Source: Prevotella ihumii
GTDB lineage: Bacteria > Bacteroidota > Bacteroidia > Bacteroidales > Bacteroidaceae
Reading direction: 5' to 3'
Assembly (NCBI RefSeq): GCF_900155655.1
Contig: NZ_LT706987.1
Span: 2,337,466 to 2,401,465 of the forward strand
DNA length: 64,000 nt
Part shown: positions 55,654-64,000 of the stretch, piece after piece
Layout: each line of letters opens with the position of its first letter
How positions within the stretch are numbered: the stretch's first letter is position 1
Notes under the pieces: generated by a model
What the model was told of the DNA's origin: nothing
Seen by the model: the letters and a program-made list of their open reading frames with translations, nothing else
Database searches by the model: none
Translations under genes and position numbers: made by a program

Positions 55654-58440
55654 ATGAAAAAAATCTATATCCTATTTTCCTTACTGCTACTTTTGGCAGC
55701 ACTGCCGCTCCATGCGGTAGTGGGAAAGGGAAGCATCAGCTTTACCTCAAAGAAAGCTGTCAATAAGAGAATCAAAGTTACGGTAGAGACAGGCTCTGCT
55801 GCCGAAACGAAGATAGACGAGACCTTTACCGTAAGCGGAGCAAAGGTAAAAAGTGCCAAAGGCGGAACACTCGAACTGATAGTAGAGAAGCCCGAAGCCA
55901 TCATTACCCTCAACGGCGACTTCACGCTCTTCAAGTGCGAGAAGGCAAACCTTGCCACCCTCGAACTCAAGAATGCCCAAAAACTACGGAAACTCCTTTG
56001 CAAGCGCAACACACTCACAGAGTTGGATGTTACCTATTTAGAGGAACTGGAAGAGTTGGATTGCAGCTACAATCAAATCGCCACGATGGATTTGGAAGCG
56101 TGTGAGAAACTCACAACTGCCAACTTCTCCAGCAACCGTATCAATAACCTCTATCTGCCGGAAAGCGAAACCCTGACATTCATTGACTGCTCCGTCAATC
56201 AGAGCATCAACGAACTCGACGTGAGCAAGTGCAAAGGACTCAAGACGTTCAAATGCTACTCCTGCGGACTCAATGAAACGAAGGTGGACAAACTTGTAGA
56301 GCAACTCCCAACCCATGCGTCGGGCGCAAAAATCTATGTGCGCTTCGGCAGCAACGGCAAGTACTCCTTCACCAAACGACACATCAAACGGCTTGGCGAA
56401 AAAGGGTGGACTGTCTTAGACACCAACAACCAACTGTGCGAGGGATTAGAAGACTGGGGCATCTTCCGCTTTGAGACGTCGGGCGAACAGAAGACCTATT
56501 TTTGTTCAAACCCAGCTCCCGGAGTGGGCAGCAATCTCTTTTTCAGCGAGGGCATTATTTATGACCCACTTTTCAGCTATGGCAACATGGCCAAGATTAC
56601 TTGCACAAAGGCTGGAGTATACACCGTGAAATGTAAGCATCCCCAAATATGGTTCGACGGAAATCAGGAGAAACTTATAATGTTCGATCTCTCCGAACAG
56701 CCTTATCTCAAGAACTTCACGGCAAGTCACTCGGGTGCCCTCTCCGTCATACTGTCGGAAAATGTAGAGATTGTCCGCGTATCGCAGAGCGGTTGGTTGA
56801 CAAAGGTGGTCGTTCCGCAGAATAGCCAGCTCAAGAGCCTGAACCTTGCTGACGACAACAGTCTGACTACACTCGACCTTTCCAACTGCACACAGCTCGA
56901 ACAGCTTAAAGTGCAGTGCTGCCAGCTGAAACAGCTCAACCTGACGGGCTGCACGCAACTCAAAAAGATACTATGCTACGGCAACCGTCTGAAGAAAGCG
57001 GCTTTCGACCAAATCATCGCAGCCCTTGCCGACCATTCGGCAGAGAGTGGTGGGGAGTACTGCATCGTTCTCCATTCCGACAGGACAAAGGAATGGAACT
57101 ACTGCACCCGCGAACAGGTGAACGCACTGAAGGCAAAGGGTTGGAAGGTGCTAGAACTTCGTGAGGAGTTGGAACGCAAGTATAATGGAGTAGACGGAGA
57201 AGACCCCCACATTGGCAAGGAAGTGGGCGACGGACGCTTCGGAACGGACCGCCTGACCATTCGCTTCAGCAGAAAGCACGGTGCGATTTACTGCAAGAAT
57301 ATCAGCGTTGACGAACAGTCACAGACCCTGCAGCAGTTGAAAGACAATGCAAATATGTGGTTGTTAGGTGCTGCCGACATTACATCCTATAGGAAAGGAT
57401 ATTACTTCCTAGCCGACGACGACAGCGTTACCATGTGCGGAAAGATTACCGACATTGCTGACCTCGGCTTCGTTCTTGAAGGCAGTGCCGACATCGATGC
57501 TTCAAAGGCGGCAAGCCTGAAGACATTTGTCACCAATGACGTCGACTTCGGTTATGGCATACGGTCGCTGAAACTACCTAAGGGTAACACCCTCACCAAG
57601 CTGAGTTTGAAAAATATGGCTATCGACCAACTGGATATAAATGGCTGCACGGGACTGAAAAACGTTGACTTTATGAACTGCCAATTTAAGGAACTCGACT
57701 TCTCCACTGCAAAGAACCTAGAGAAGGTCTCCATTGGCGGAAAGAATCTTGAGAAAGTTTCTTTCGCACAAGATGGTAATATCAAAGAGCTACAGATAAC
57801 AAATTGCTACGGCTTGCTCACTCCAGTTGTCCTGCCTGCAAACGTAGAGATATTCCGCCTTACTCACTGGAAACAGCAGCAACTCCCAGCGTTACCGACA
57901 GGGCTGCGTATCCTTGATTGTCTTATGCTTGATGAACTTACGTCAATGCCTGTTCTGCCAGCTTCATTGACGGAAATAAAAGTTTCTATGAGCAACCTGA
58001 CTTCGTTTGACTTCACACCCTGCAAGGAACTGACCACGCTGATCTTGGAACACAATCAGATACACAGCGTGAAGTTCCCGACCGAAAGCAAACTGAACAC
58101 CATTTCTATTGCAGACAACAGCATGAGCGAAGCCGATATGACAGTCTTCATCGAGGCGTTGCCGACTGTCAGCAGCGGAACACTGACGATGTGGTCGGGA
58201 GAGACTTCTGTCGCCAACCACTGCAATACCAAACATGTTGCAGCAGCCAAAGCAAAGGGCTGGAACGTCATTGATAAGCAGGGAAAGCCTTATCCGGGCA
58301 TAACCCCGACAGGCATCAGCACCCCGACAACCGTTATGGAGGACGCAGCTCCTTATTATGACCTACAGGGTCGCCGCATTAAGAAGCCGACACAAAGCGG
58401 CATCTATATCCACAACGGCAGAAAGATTGTCGTCCGATAA
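55654..58440 (+). CDS. Large secreted LRR protein, three modules, shared tail
   Basis: A 928-residue exported protein: signal peptide ~1-21 (LPLHAVVGKG), then three LRR blocks (about 85-245, 340-470 and 580-890) of short cysteine-type repeats (LEELDCSYNQIATMDLEAC; LTTLDLSNCTQLEQLKVQCC; LEKVSIGGKNLEKVSF). Each block closes with a cap like YCIVLHSDRTKEWNYCTREQ. The shared tail is YYDLQGRRIKKPTQSGIYIH, NGRKIVVR. It is the largest member of the cluster and more G/C-rich than its two upstream paralogues. Probably surface-exposed; ligand unknown. Confidence 0.82.
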   Translation: MKKIYILFSLLLLLAALPLHAVVGKGSISFTSKKAVNKRIKVTVETGSAAETKIDETFTVSGAKVKSAKGGTLELIVEKPEAIITLNGDFTLFKCEKANLATLELKNAQKLRKLLCKRNTLTELDVTYLEELEELDCSYNQIATMDLEACEKLTTANFSSNRINNLYLPESETLTFIDCSVNQSINELDVSKCKGLKTFKCYSCGLNETKVDKLVEQLPTHASGAKIYVRFGSNGKYSFTKRHIKRLGEKGWTVLDTNNQLCEGLEDWGIFRFETSGEQKTYFCSNPAPGVGSNLFFSEGIIYDPLFSYGNMAKITCTKAGVYTVKCKHPQIWFDGNQEKLIMFDLSEQPYLKNFTASHSGALSVILSENVEIVRVSQSGWLTKVVVPQNSQLKSLNLADDNSLTTLDLSNCTQLEQLKVQCCQLKQLNLTGCTQLKKILCYGNRLKKAAFDQIIAALADHSAESGGEYCIVLHSDRTKEWNYCTREQVNALKAKGWKVLELREELERKYNGVDGEDPHIGKEVGDGRFGTDRLTIRFSRKHGAIYCKNISVDEQSQTLQQLKDNANMWLLGAADITSYRKGYYFLADDDSVTMCGKITDIADLGFVLEGSADIDASKAASLKTFVTNDVDFGYGIRSLKLPKGNTLTKLSLKNMAIDQLDINGCTGLKNVDFMNCQFKELDFSTAKNLEKVSIGGKNLEKVSFAQDGNIKELQITNCYGLLTPVVLPANVEIFRLTHWKQQQLPALPTGLRILDCLMLDELTSMPVLPASLTEIKVSMSNLTSFDFTPCKELTTLILEHNQIHSVKFPTESKLNTISIADNSMSEADMTVFIEALPTVSSGTLTMWSGETSVANHCNTKHVAAAKAKGWNVIDKQGKPYPGITPTGISTPTTVMEDAAPYYDLQGRRIKKPTQSGIYIHNGRKIVVR

Positions 58441-58531
58441 AAAAAACTATTCAACGTAAGTTCCGATGGAAAGTCCTTCTTTCTGTCGGAACTTACATTC
58501 TCAATACAACAATAAAAAATCATACGAAAGG

Positions 58532-59893
58532 ATGAAACATTACGCATGGATATTACTTCTCTTCGCAGGCTACACTTCGCTTTCGGCGCAGAACTACACG
58601 ATGAAGGTGGAAAAGAAGAACGGCGAGGCTGTGGAAACACGGGCTGACGATGTAAAGGAAGTTCTCTTCAATAATGGAAGCATACGGATAAAGGGAAAGA
58701 ATGGTACACAGACGGATTATGAGAAAGGTGCTATCAGGAGAATACGTTTCGTCCTCGACGAAAACGGACAAAGAAAAACTGCTTTTTCATTGCCACACTC
58801 CATTAAAAGTCCTATGGCAGCACAATTGCAGCTCACACTGACCAATCTCGAGACAAAGCAAACCTACAGGACTACGGCAGAACGCATAGAAGACAAAATA
58901 ATCGTGGCAGAAGCAAACATTCCCAACGGAAGATACAGCATTGCTGCGCTCGGAACGATAGACTTTGAAAAAAGAATATGGAGCGAACTGCAAAAAAAAT
59001 GGAACGTATTGGAAATGACCGCACAGGTGAAAGCTGACAAGGAAGTTGATTTCTCTGGCGACAACATTTCTGATGCTGTGGAAATACCGCTCAAGACTTA
59101 TACCGATGCCGACGGCTTCCTGATTACGGAAGTATTCTTCGCCTCACCTCCAAGCAGAGAATACGACGACCAATACATCAAAATCGGCAATAATACGGAC
59201 AGTGTGAAGTATGCCGACGGACTTGCCATTGTGGAAAGCAGATTCAACACCAATGACAGCACAGTAAACAATCCGCAGTTCAAGGATGAGATGATGACCA
59301 TCACATGGGCATACGTTATTCCGGGAACAGGACGCGATGTACCCGTACAGCCGGGTGAGGAACTGGTCATCGCTCTCAATGCTGACAATTATAAAACGAA
59401 ATATGGAACGTTCGACCTTAGTCATGCCAACTTTGAGTTCTACGACAATACGGGGATGGACACACAGAATGAAGATGTGCCGGACTTGGAAAACTGGACC
59501 AACGTCCACGGCGGACAGACTACACTCTCCACACGCGGCTGCAAGGCACTCGGATTGGTGAAGATTGGCGTGGACAGGAAGAAGTTCAAAGACGATTTTT
59601 ACTATACCTATTCCGAAAAAGACATTCCTTCTGGATACGTCAATCCGTATGTGGGCGGTCATATCGTTCCCAATGCGTGGGCAGTAGATGTAGTAGAGAT
59701 TGCCGCAAGTGCAGACCGACAATGGAACGTCTTTGACTGGGAACTTGATTGCGGTTTTACCTATGCCACCACACACCATGTGGGCGATGATTATGGGAAA
59801 GCTGTAGTAAGACGGAAGGTGCGCGGAAAATGGCGTGATACCAACAACTCAACCAAAGACTTCCGCCACGAAGCAACTTCAACGATGTACTGA
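58532..59893 (+). CDS. DUF4876 family secreted protein with N-terminal extension
   Basis: A 453-residue exported protein starting at ATG 58532 (MKHYAWILLLFAGYTSLSAQ, a signal peptide without a clear lipobox). An N-terminal extension (~20-85, MKVEKKNGEAVETRADDVKE) is followed by a beta domain and the DUF4876 core (GFLITEVFFASPPSREYDD, IKIGNNTDSVKYADGLAIVE). It is homologous to the lipoprotein at 45809 over the last ~330 residues, but probably secreted rather than lipid-anchored. Confidence 0.78.
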   Translation: MKHYAWILLLFAGYTSLSAQNYTMKVEKKNGEAVETRADDVKEVLFNNGSIRIKGKNGTQTDYEKGAIRRIRFVLDENGQRKTAFSLPHSIKSPMAAQLQLTLTNLETKQTYRTTAERIEDKIIVAEANIPNGRYSIAALGTIDFEKRIWSELQKKWNVLEMTAQVKADKEVDFSGDNISDAVEIPLKTYTDADGFLITEVFFASPPSREYDDQYIKIGNNTDSVKYADGLAIVESRFNTNDSTVNNPQFKDEMMTITWAYVIPGTGRDVPVQPGEELVIALNADNYKTKYGTFDLSHANFEFYDNTGMDTQNEDVPDLENWTNVHGGQTTLSTRGCKALGLVKIGVDRKKFKDDFYYTYSEKDIPSGYVNPYVGGHIVPNAWAVDVVEIAASADRQWNVFDWELDCGFTYATTHHVGDDYGKAVVRRKVRGKWRDTNNSTKDFRHEATSTMY

Positions 59894-59952
59894 AAATATC
59901 GTGAGTAAGGGGAGAGAGAATATTTTACAAATTATATTAACATAAAAAAAGA

Positions 59953-61395
59953 ATGAAAATGAAGAAAAATTTACGAAATGCGTTTATTGCCGTCTTGGCA
60001 ATGGTAGGAGTAAGTGCTAATGCACAAACTCTTGTAACTTTCACAGCAGGTACTGACAAGGGAAAACAGACAATGGTAGCTTCAGACCCTGACATGATGA
60101 CTAAAAGTGATGTTACCATCAAAAGTAATAAAGCTGCTTTTGCAACAGCAGAATATCGTTTTGCCAAAAGATCAACGACAAATTTTTCATGTACAACAGG
60201 TAATATTACGAAGATTGTAATTACGGAATCTGCAAAAGCTTCCAAAAAAAATAAAAATCAGATTACTGGGTTTAATTCTGAGAATGGTTGGGTTGTTGAC
60301 GGAGATGCTAAGACTGCAACTTGGACAGGAGAAGCAAATAGCGTTGAAGTTATTGCAGCAAACAACAAAGTGTATGCTGATAAAATTGTAGTTACTATCG
60401 CTGCAGCTGCCCCTGCTGCTATTGCTCCTCCAACTATCTCTGGTGAAACAACATTTACAGAAAAGACTACTGTAACTTTGACAGCTGAAGGTGCAAAGAT
60501 TTATTACACTACAAATGGCGATGTACCAACTGAAAAGTCAGAATTCCTTTATACAAAACCATTCGACCTTACTGCAACTGCAACAGTTAAGGCAATTGCT
60601 GTAAAAGAAGGCAAGACAAGTTCAGTAGCAGAAAAGACTTTCACTAAGGAAGAAGTTAAAGTTGTAAATTCTATTGCTGAATACAAGCAACTTACTGCAA
60701 AGGAAAAGGCTACTTTGAAACTCAACGATGCTCAAGTTCTTTATACTTGGACAACCAATAAGGGCAATACTTCAACTTACGTTCGTGATAACTCAGGTGC
60801 AATTCTTTTCTATCAAGCAAAGGCTAACTTAGGTTTGAAGCAAAACGAAATGTTGAACGGCGAAATTACAGGTACATTCGACCTTTATAATAAAAGAATT
60901 CCTGAATTGGTTTATGCTGCTGGTTTAACAAATCTTGATAAGGTTGAACGTGCAGCAGGTAGCGATGCAAAACCAAAAGCAATCAAGGTTGGTGAAGCTA
61001 TAGATAACCTCTGCGACTTAGTTGCACTTGATGAAGTTAAGTTCACAATTGAAAAAACAACAAATAAAAAAGGCAATCCAGTTAAGAATTTCTATGTTGT
61101 AGACGGCAATAAGAAAGTTCAAATTTATAATGGTTTCCACCTCGCTGCATACAACGATATGGCTTTTGATGCTGAAACAGAATATAATGTTGTAGGTATT
61201 GTAGGTTCTGTTTACAAAGAAGTTCCTTCTATTTATATCATCAAAGTTGAAAAGAATACAGCTGACGGTATCAACACTGTTGCAACAGAAACTATCAATG
61301 CAAACGCTCCTATGTATAACCTTGCTGGACAACGTGTTGGCAAGAACTATAAGGGTGTAGTTATTCAGAATGGTAAGAAGTTCATCAACAAGTAA
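59953..61395 (+). CDS. Secreted multidomain protein (chitobiase-C-like and OB-like regions) with shared tail
   Basis: A 480-residue exported protein: signal peptide ~1-24 (MVGVSANAQ), a beta-rich N-domain (~25-150), a chitobiase/hexosaminidase C-terminal-like Ig domain (~158-230, IYYTTNGDVPTEKSEFLYTK), an OB-like domain with AQVLYTWTTNKGNTSTYV and YVVDGNKKVQIYN (~235-440), and a tail (MYNLAGQRVGKNYKGVVIQN, GKKFINK) matching the group's ending. No catalytic residues recognised. Surface binding or adhesion is possible but not shown. Confidence 0.75.
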   Translation: MKMKKNLRNAFIAVLAMVGVSANAQTLVTFTAGTDKGKQTMVASDPDMMTKSDVTIKSNKAAFATAEYRFAKRSTTNFSCTTGNITKIVITESAKASKKNKNQITGFNSENGWVVDGDAKTATWTGEANSVEVIAANNKVYADKIVVTIAAAAPAAIAPPTISGETTFTEKTTVTLTAEGAKIYYTTNGDVPTEKSEFLYTKPFDLTATATVKAIAVKEGKTSSVAEKTFTKEEVKVVNSIAEYKQLTAKEKATLKLNDAQVLYTWTTNKGNTSTYVRDNSGAILFYQAKANLGLKQNEMLNGEITGTFDLYNKRIPELVYAAGLTNLDKVERAAGSDAKPKAIKVGEAIDNLCDLVALDEVKFTIEKTTNKKGNPVKNFYVVDGNKKVQIYNGFHLAAYNDMAFDAETEYNVVGIVGSVYKEVPSIYIIKVEKNTADGINTVATETINANAPMYNLAGQRVGKNYKGVVIQNGKKFINK

Positions 61396-61428
61396 TTTCA
61401 TTAATACTTATTGAATGTTTCATAAATC

Positions 61429-61461
61429 AAGGCGGCTCCAAATGCGGAGTCGCCTTTTTTA
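61429..61461 (+). terminator. Terminator of the 59953 gene
   Basis: AAGGCGgCTCC-aaatgc-GGAGtCGCCTT stem followed by TTTT, 33 bp past the stop and 8 bp before the IS66 remnant. Confidence 0.9.
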
Positions 61462-61517
61462 GTTTTATGGTAAGCATCCAATATTAGCCGCCTTTCACAC
61501 CAACAAATAATCCTTAT

Positions 61518-61750
61518 TATTGCTGTCCGGTAAAAATAAACTGAAAGCTCTGTATCTCTTTATCCATCGGTATTGCAGCCGTTTTACTCATCCAGGGGCT
61601 TGGTTTTCAGTTTCAAACTGTAAGCATTATAAAATGCACTTATTTTGACAAGAAAAGACCTATAATAACCGATAATTCTAAGAAATAATAAGTTTAAGTC
61701 TATTTTTACTAACACAGATAGCCACCAAAAAGTTTTACCGGACAGCAATA
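61518..61750 (+). mobile_element. 233-bp MITE, copy 2
   Basis: Same length and near-identical sequence, in inverse orientation, to 4665-4897, with the same ends TATTGCTGTCCGGTAAAA / TTTTACCGGACAGCAATA. Here the nine flanking bases (AATCCTTAT and TATCTTTTT) do not match, so a deletion next to the MITE followed insertion. TnpB reads four codons into it (IAVR-stop). Confidence 0.9.
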
Positions 61751-62082
61751 TATCTTTTTCTTCGGTAGCAATTAGGATTTATACCTTCTATATAGAGTAC
61801 CAATTTGTCCCAGCGAAGTTCATAAAATCCATTTCTCGCCCGTATGATTTTAGGACTCAGGCAACCCTGTGCCATCTGTTTATGATACACGACAAAACCA
61901 CAGCGTTCCCAGTGCAGCAATTTAATTCGGTTACGGGATCGATTGTAGAAAACGTAGACAACACCATCAGAAGGATTGAAGTCATTGCGGCGTACCAATT
62001 GGGACAGGCGAAGGATACCCTGACGCATGTCCACAGGAGTGCAACAAACCCGAAAAACATTTGTTTCGTTGAGTACAAACAT
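61735..62082 (-). CDS. tnpB: IS66 TnpB (Orf2)
   Basis: A 115-residue TnpB starting MFVLNETNVFRVCCTPVDMR and containing GVVYVFYNRSRNRIKLLHWE, the IS66 Orf2 signature. The last four residues and stop are provided by the MITE. A TTG at 62124 would add 14 residues. Without a transposase the element can only move in trans. Confidence 0.8.
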   Translation of the reverse strand: MFVLNETNVFRVCCTPVDMRQGILRLSQLVRRNDFNPSDGVVYVFYNRSRNRIKLLHWERCGFVVYHKQMAQGCLSPKIIRARNGFYELRWDKLVLYIEGINPNCYRRKRYIAVR

Positions 62083-62152
62083 AAGTTTTTCGGGCAAAGG
62101 TAGTAAAGCAAGAATGCTACACAAAGGCGGCTAATATTGGATGCTTACACAA

Positions 62153-62442
62153 AACTTTGTAGAAATATGCAAGTTTGAAAACGATTATTTTATTGATAAC
62201 CAGATGGTTAAATATTTTTCAAGGGGAGACTACTTACTACATTGCTCATTTACGTCTATGGTGTGCAATGAAGTATTCTCTTTTTTCTCTATTTAGGGTG
62301 TAAAACGATGATAAATGTAAAGGAATTGAGAAAAATAGTAGCGTGTTGGTTTGTGGAAGAATAGAACAACCTTATTTTTCACTTGATGTATTAAAATCCA
62401 GTTTGTAACTTATTGATTATTAAAGCGTTATAATCCTATTTC
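62153..62442. other. Non-coding region
   Basis: About 290 bp of AT-rich DNA between the IS66 remnant and the palindrome array. Nothing coding or structured was recognised. Confidence 0.5.
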
Positions 62443-62527
62443 AAAACATATATGTTTTACCTTCCCAAACATATATGTTTTAGCCCCTCAAAGTTGAACT
62501 TTGACAATGCCAAACATATATGTTTTG
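62443..62527 (+). repeat. Phased palindrome array, copy 3
   Basis: AAACATATATGTTTT three times and AAAGTTGAACTTTG once, at 22-23 bp spacing, with linkers ACCTTCCC, AGCCCCTC and ACAATGCC. It is the most regular of the three arrays. Confidence 0.85.
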
Positions 62528-62640
62528 GAAACGAAACATCGATGTATGATTTTTAAAAGTATGGGCGAGGAAAAATAGGACAATAAGAGTCTTGTGTGGT
62601 CTTGTTTTTGTATTGCAAATGTAAAGTTTATTTTCTGTTT

Positions 62641-62836
62641 ATCCCAAATCGGTCGTTAGAATGAGAATGTATTTTGCGATTATTTTGAGATTTATTTTGC
62701 ATATATCAAAGGAGCATAGCGGGCTATGTGACTGCAGATATAGGTAAAATAAAGCCAAAATAATCCAGAAGACAGCTCATAAGTTTCAAAAATAATAAAG
62801 TAAGCACCTAAACTGGTCTAATGACCAAATTGGGTT
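62641..62836 (+). repeat. Palindromic intergenic element, family C, copy 2
   Basis: 196 bp, nearly identical to 35507-35703, including the central CATAGCGGGCTATG. The right terminal repeat is slightly degenerate (AATGACCAAATTGGGTTT). Confidence 0.88.
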
Positions 62837-62934
62837 TATTTAGTGTCTCGACTTTGAAATCGCTTGTGTAAGTTGTATCTTTTTGTAATAAATGCGGTTA
62901 TATAATAAGGTAGAGCAAAACAACAGTGTTTATT

Positions 62935-62966
62935 CTTGTACAATCAAGTAGAAATCAGTAACTTTG
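62935..62966 (+). promoter_or_regulatory. Promoter of the 63000 gene
   Basis: CTTG (62935-62938), a 20-bp spacer, TAACTTTG (62959-62966). Confidence 0.75.
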
Positions 62967-62999
62967 CGAAGACTCTATTTTAGTTCTTAAAAGTATCTT

Positions 63000-63647
63000 A
63001 TGGCTACACATCCTTTATGGTCTGACGAATATTGGCTACTGCTTTTGCAACTCTATTTGCAAAAACCTGTGGGCATCAAACCTCAATACTCACGCGAGTT
63101 GGTAGAATTGAGTTTGGATCTACATATCCCACCCGTAAACTTGTACGAACAGCAGTTTGTGTTGAGGCGCAGAGAAAGTGCTGTACTCCAACTCGTTTGG
63201 GACAGCTATGCCGAAAGTCCACGCAAGCTGAAACGAGACGTAAAACGGCTGAGAGAGCTGAAAGGGTTTGGACATCAAGAAGAATTTTATGAAGGGGTAG
63301 AGGTGAAAGAAACCTTTGAGACAGATTTTCTGCCTTTGGAAAGCAACAGCGAACTGAAGCCCGTAATGCTGATAATGGTACTCGACCTCTACTTCCGCTT
63401 GACGCCTATCACGATGGTAAAGGACACACCAGAGGTGCAAGACTTGGCACGAATGATGAAAATATCGCCCTCAACTGTGGTAGAGATTATGGACGTGTTC
63501 CAGTTTTGTGACCCCTATCTTAATCGTGACGACTTTATGATTTCGCCACTCTTGCTGCCTTGTAGGGCGATATGGGACAGATATGGCAACGAAAATCCTA
63601 CAAAACTTTCGGCTTTGGCAGCACAATTACGTGATTATTTCAAGTAG
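63000..63647 (+). CDS. Conserved hypothetical protein upstream of rpoN
   Basis: A 215-residue soluble, mostly helical protein (MATHPLWSDEYWLLLLQLYL). It has no signal peptide and no family I can name. The C-terminal part (MMKISPSTVVEIMDVFQF) could be a helix-turn-helix-like segment. It has its own promoter and lies 45 bp before rpoN, a position where Bacteroidales keep a conserved gene. Confidence 0.7.
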   Translation: MATHPLWSDEYWLLLLQLYLQKPVGIKPQYSRELVELSLDLHIPPVNLYEQQFVLRRRESAVLQLVWDSYAESPRKLKRDVKRLRELKGFGHQEEFYEGVEVKETFETDFLPLESNSELKPVMLIMVLDLYFRLTPITMVKDTPEVQDLARMMKISPSTVVEIMDVFQFCDPYLNRDDFMISPLLLPCRAIWDRYGNENPTKLSALAAQLRDYFK

Positions 63648-63665
63648 TTTGTCTTAGAAATTTAG

Positions 63666-63673
63666 TAATTTTG
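63666..63673 (+). promoter_or_regulatory. Possible -7 box for rpoN
   Basis: TAATTTTG, 20 bp before the rpoN start; no TTTG at the usual distance (nearest at 63648-63651). Confidence 0.4.
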
Positions 63674-63692
63674 CATCGTAATTCAGGTTTCA

Positions 63693-64000
63693 ATGGCACA
63701 GAGAAATATACAAATACAAGAACAAAAGCTTTTGCAATTGCAGCGACTTTCTCAACAACAACTGTTGCAGGTGAAGTTGCTCGAAATGCCGTTGACCGAA
63801 TTGGAAGAAAGCGTTTATGCCGAATTGGACGATAACCCCGCCTTGGAAAAGGGAACAGACGAGGGAGAGACCAACGACAATGCTGACTTGGGAGAGGCGA
63901 ACGACTTAGATTTTGACTCGCAAAAGGAGCAGGAAGAGCGCCAAGACGCATTGGATACGGCTTTGGAACGTATGCGGTCGGACGACGATTTGCCCACATA
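63693..64000 (+). CDS. rpoN: RNA polymerase sigma-54 factor, N-terminal part (runs off the right edge)
   Basis: The first ~102 residues of RpoN. The glutamine/leucine-rich region I (QIQEQKLLQLQRLSQQQLLQ, then KLLEMPLTELEESVYAELDD) that holds the activator-dependent initiation brake is complete. It is followed by the acidic region II (EGETNDNADLGEANDLDFD). The core- and promoter-binding parts are outside the window. Confidence 0.93.
   Translation, partial: MAQRNIQIQEQKLLQLQRLSQQQLLQVKLLEMPLTELEESVYAELDDNPALEKGTDEGETNDNADLGEANDLDFDSQKEQEERQDALDTALERMRSDDDLPT

Larger units (their letters stand above)
61469..62152 (-). mobile_element. IS66-family remnant with a MITE in place of the transposase
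   Basis: Bounded by inverted repeats GTAAGCATCCAATATTAGCC (61469 on) and its complement ending at 62152. Only TnpB is left; the tnpC transposase and any tnpA are gone, and the gap is filled by the 233-bp MITE. The flanks (TTTTATG | ACAAAAC) show no 8-bp target duplication, so the locus has been rearranged. Confidence 0.8.

Overview
The window reads as chromosomal DNA of a Bacteroidales bacterium, most likely Prevotella or a close relative. The support is the AT-leaning composition, many promoters of the Bacteroidetes type (a -33 TTTG/TTG box, 20 bp, then TAnnTTTG), and family content typical of the group: GLPGLI and NigD-like proteins, TonB-dependent receptors, HU-HIG proteins, DUF4876 and DUF6850 proteins, and secreted leucine-rich-repeat proteins ending in a short tail with a G-[IL]-Y-I core. 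Family names come from sequence recognition, not from a database search.

Layout. 1-6.3 kb is a decayed integrative element on the minus strand: an IS66-type remnant, an IS3-family element, a truncated VapE-like ATPase, a frameshifted helix-turn-helix protein, a membrane protein, a tyrosine integrase split by a 233-bp MITE, and a zinc-ribbon/HTH protein. 6.5-13.3 kb is core: dnaK, an HU-like protein, the rsfS-ftsH-cdsA operon and tRNA-Gln. 13.6-14.9 kb is an IS110-family element. 15.0-18.6 kb holds a GLPGLI/outer-membrane receptor pair. 19.5-38.4 kb is mostly core: cysS, radC, a glycosyltransferase, efp, rpmH, a PASTA protein, rluD, ddl, the threonine-to-glycine pair tdh/kbl, rbfA, a LolE-type permease, a DeoR regulator and an acyltransferase. 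A TonB receptor gene with a premature stop lies in this stretch. 39.6-61.4 kb is a 22-kb accessory island of exported proteins. It has six proteins with a clear shared C-terminal tail (five of them rich in leucine-type repeats) and a seventh with a related tail. It also has a TonB receptor/lipoprotein/DUF6850 barrel run, two DUF4876 proteins, an M16 peptidase and an HU-HIG protein. 61.5-64 kb holds a second IS66 remnant carrying the second MITE copy, an unknown conserved gene and the start of rpoN.

The most unusual content is in the spaces between genes. There are palindromic elements of 190-200 bp, with several end sequences but one common core (TAGCnnGCTA). There are three arrays of 14-bp palindromes repeated every 22-23 bp, a 9-bp minisatellite family at three loci, a 43-bp tandem repeat grown from the 3' end of cysS, and a 67-bp tandem duplication of the rbfA promoter region. 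The secreted-protein island shows recent tandem duplication or gene conversion, conserved hairpins just upstream of three paralogues, and a promoter motif shared by two of its genes.
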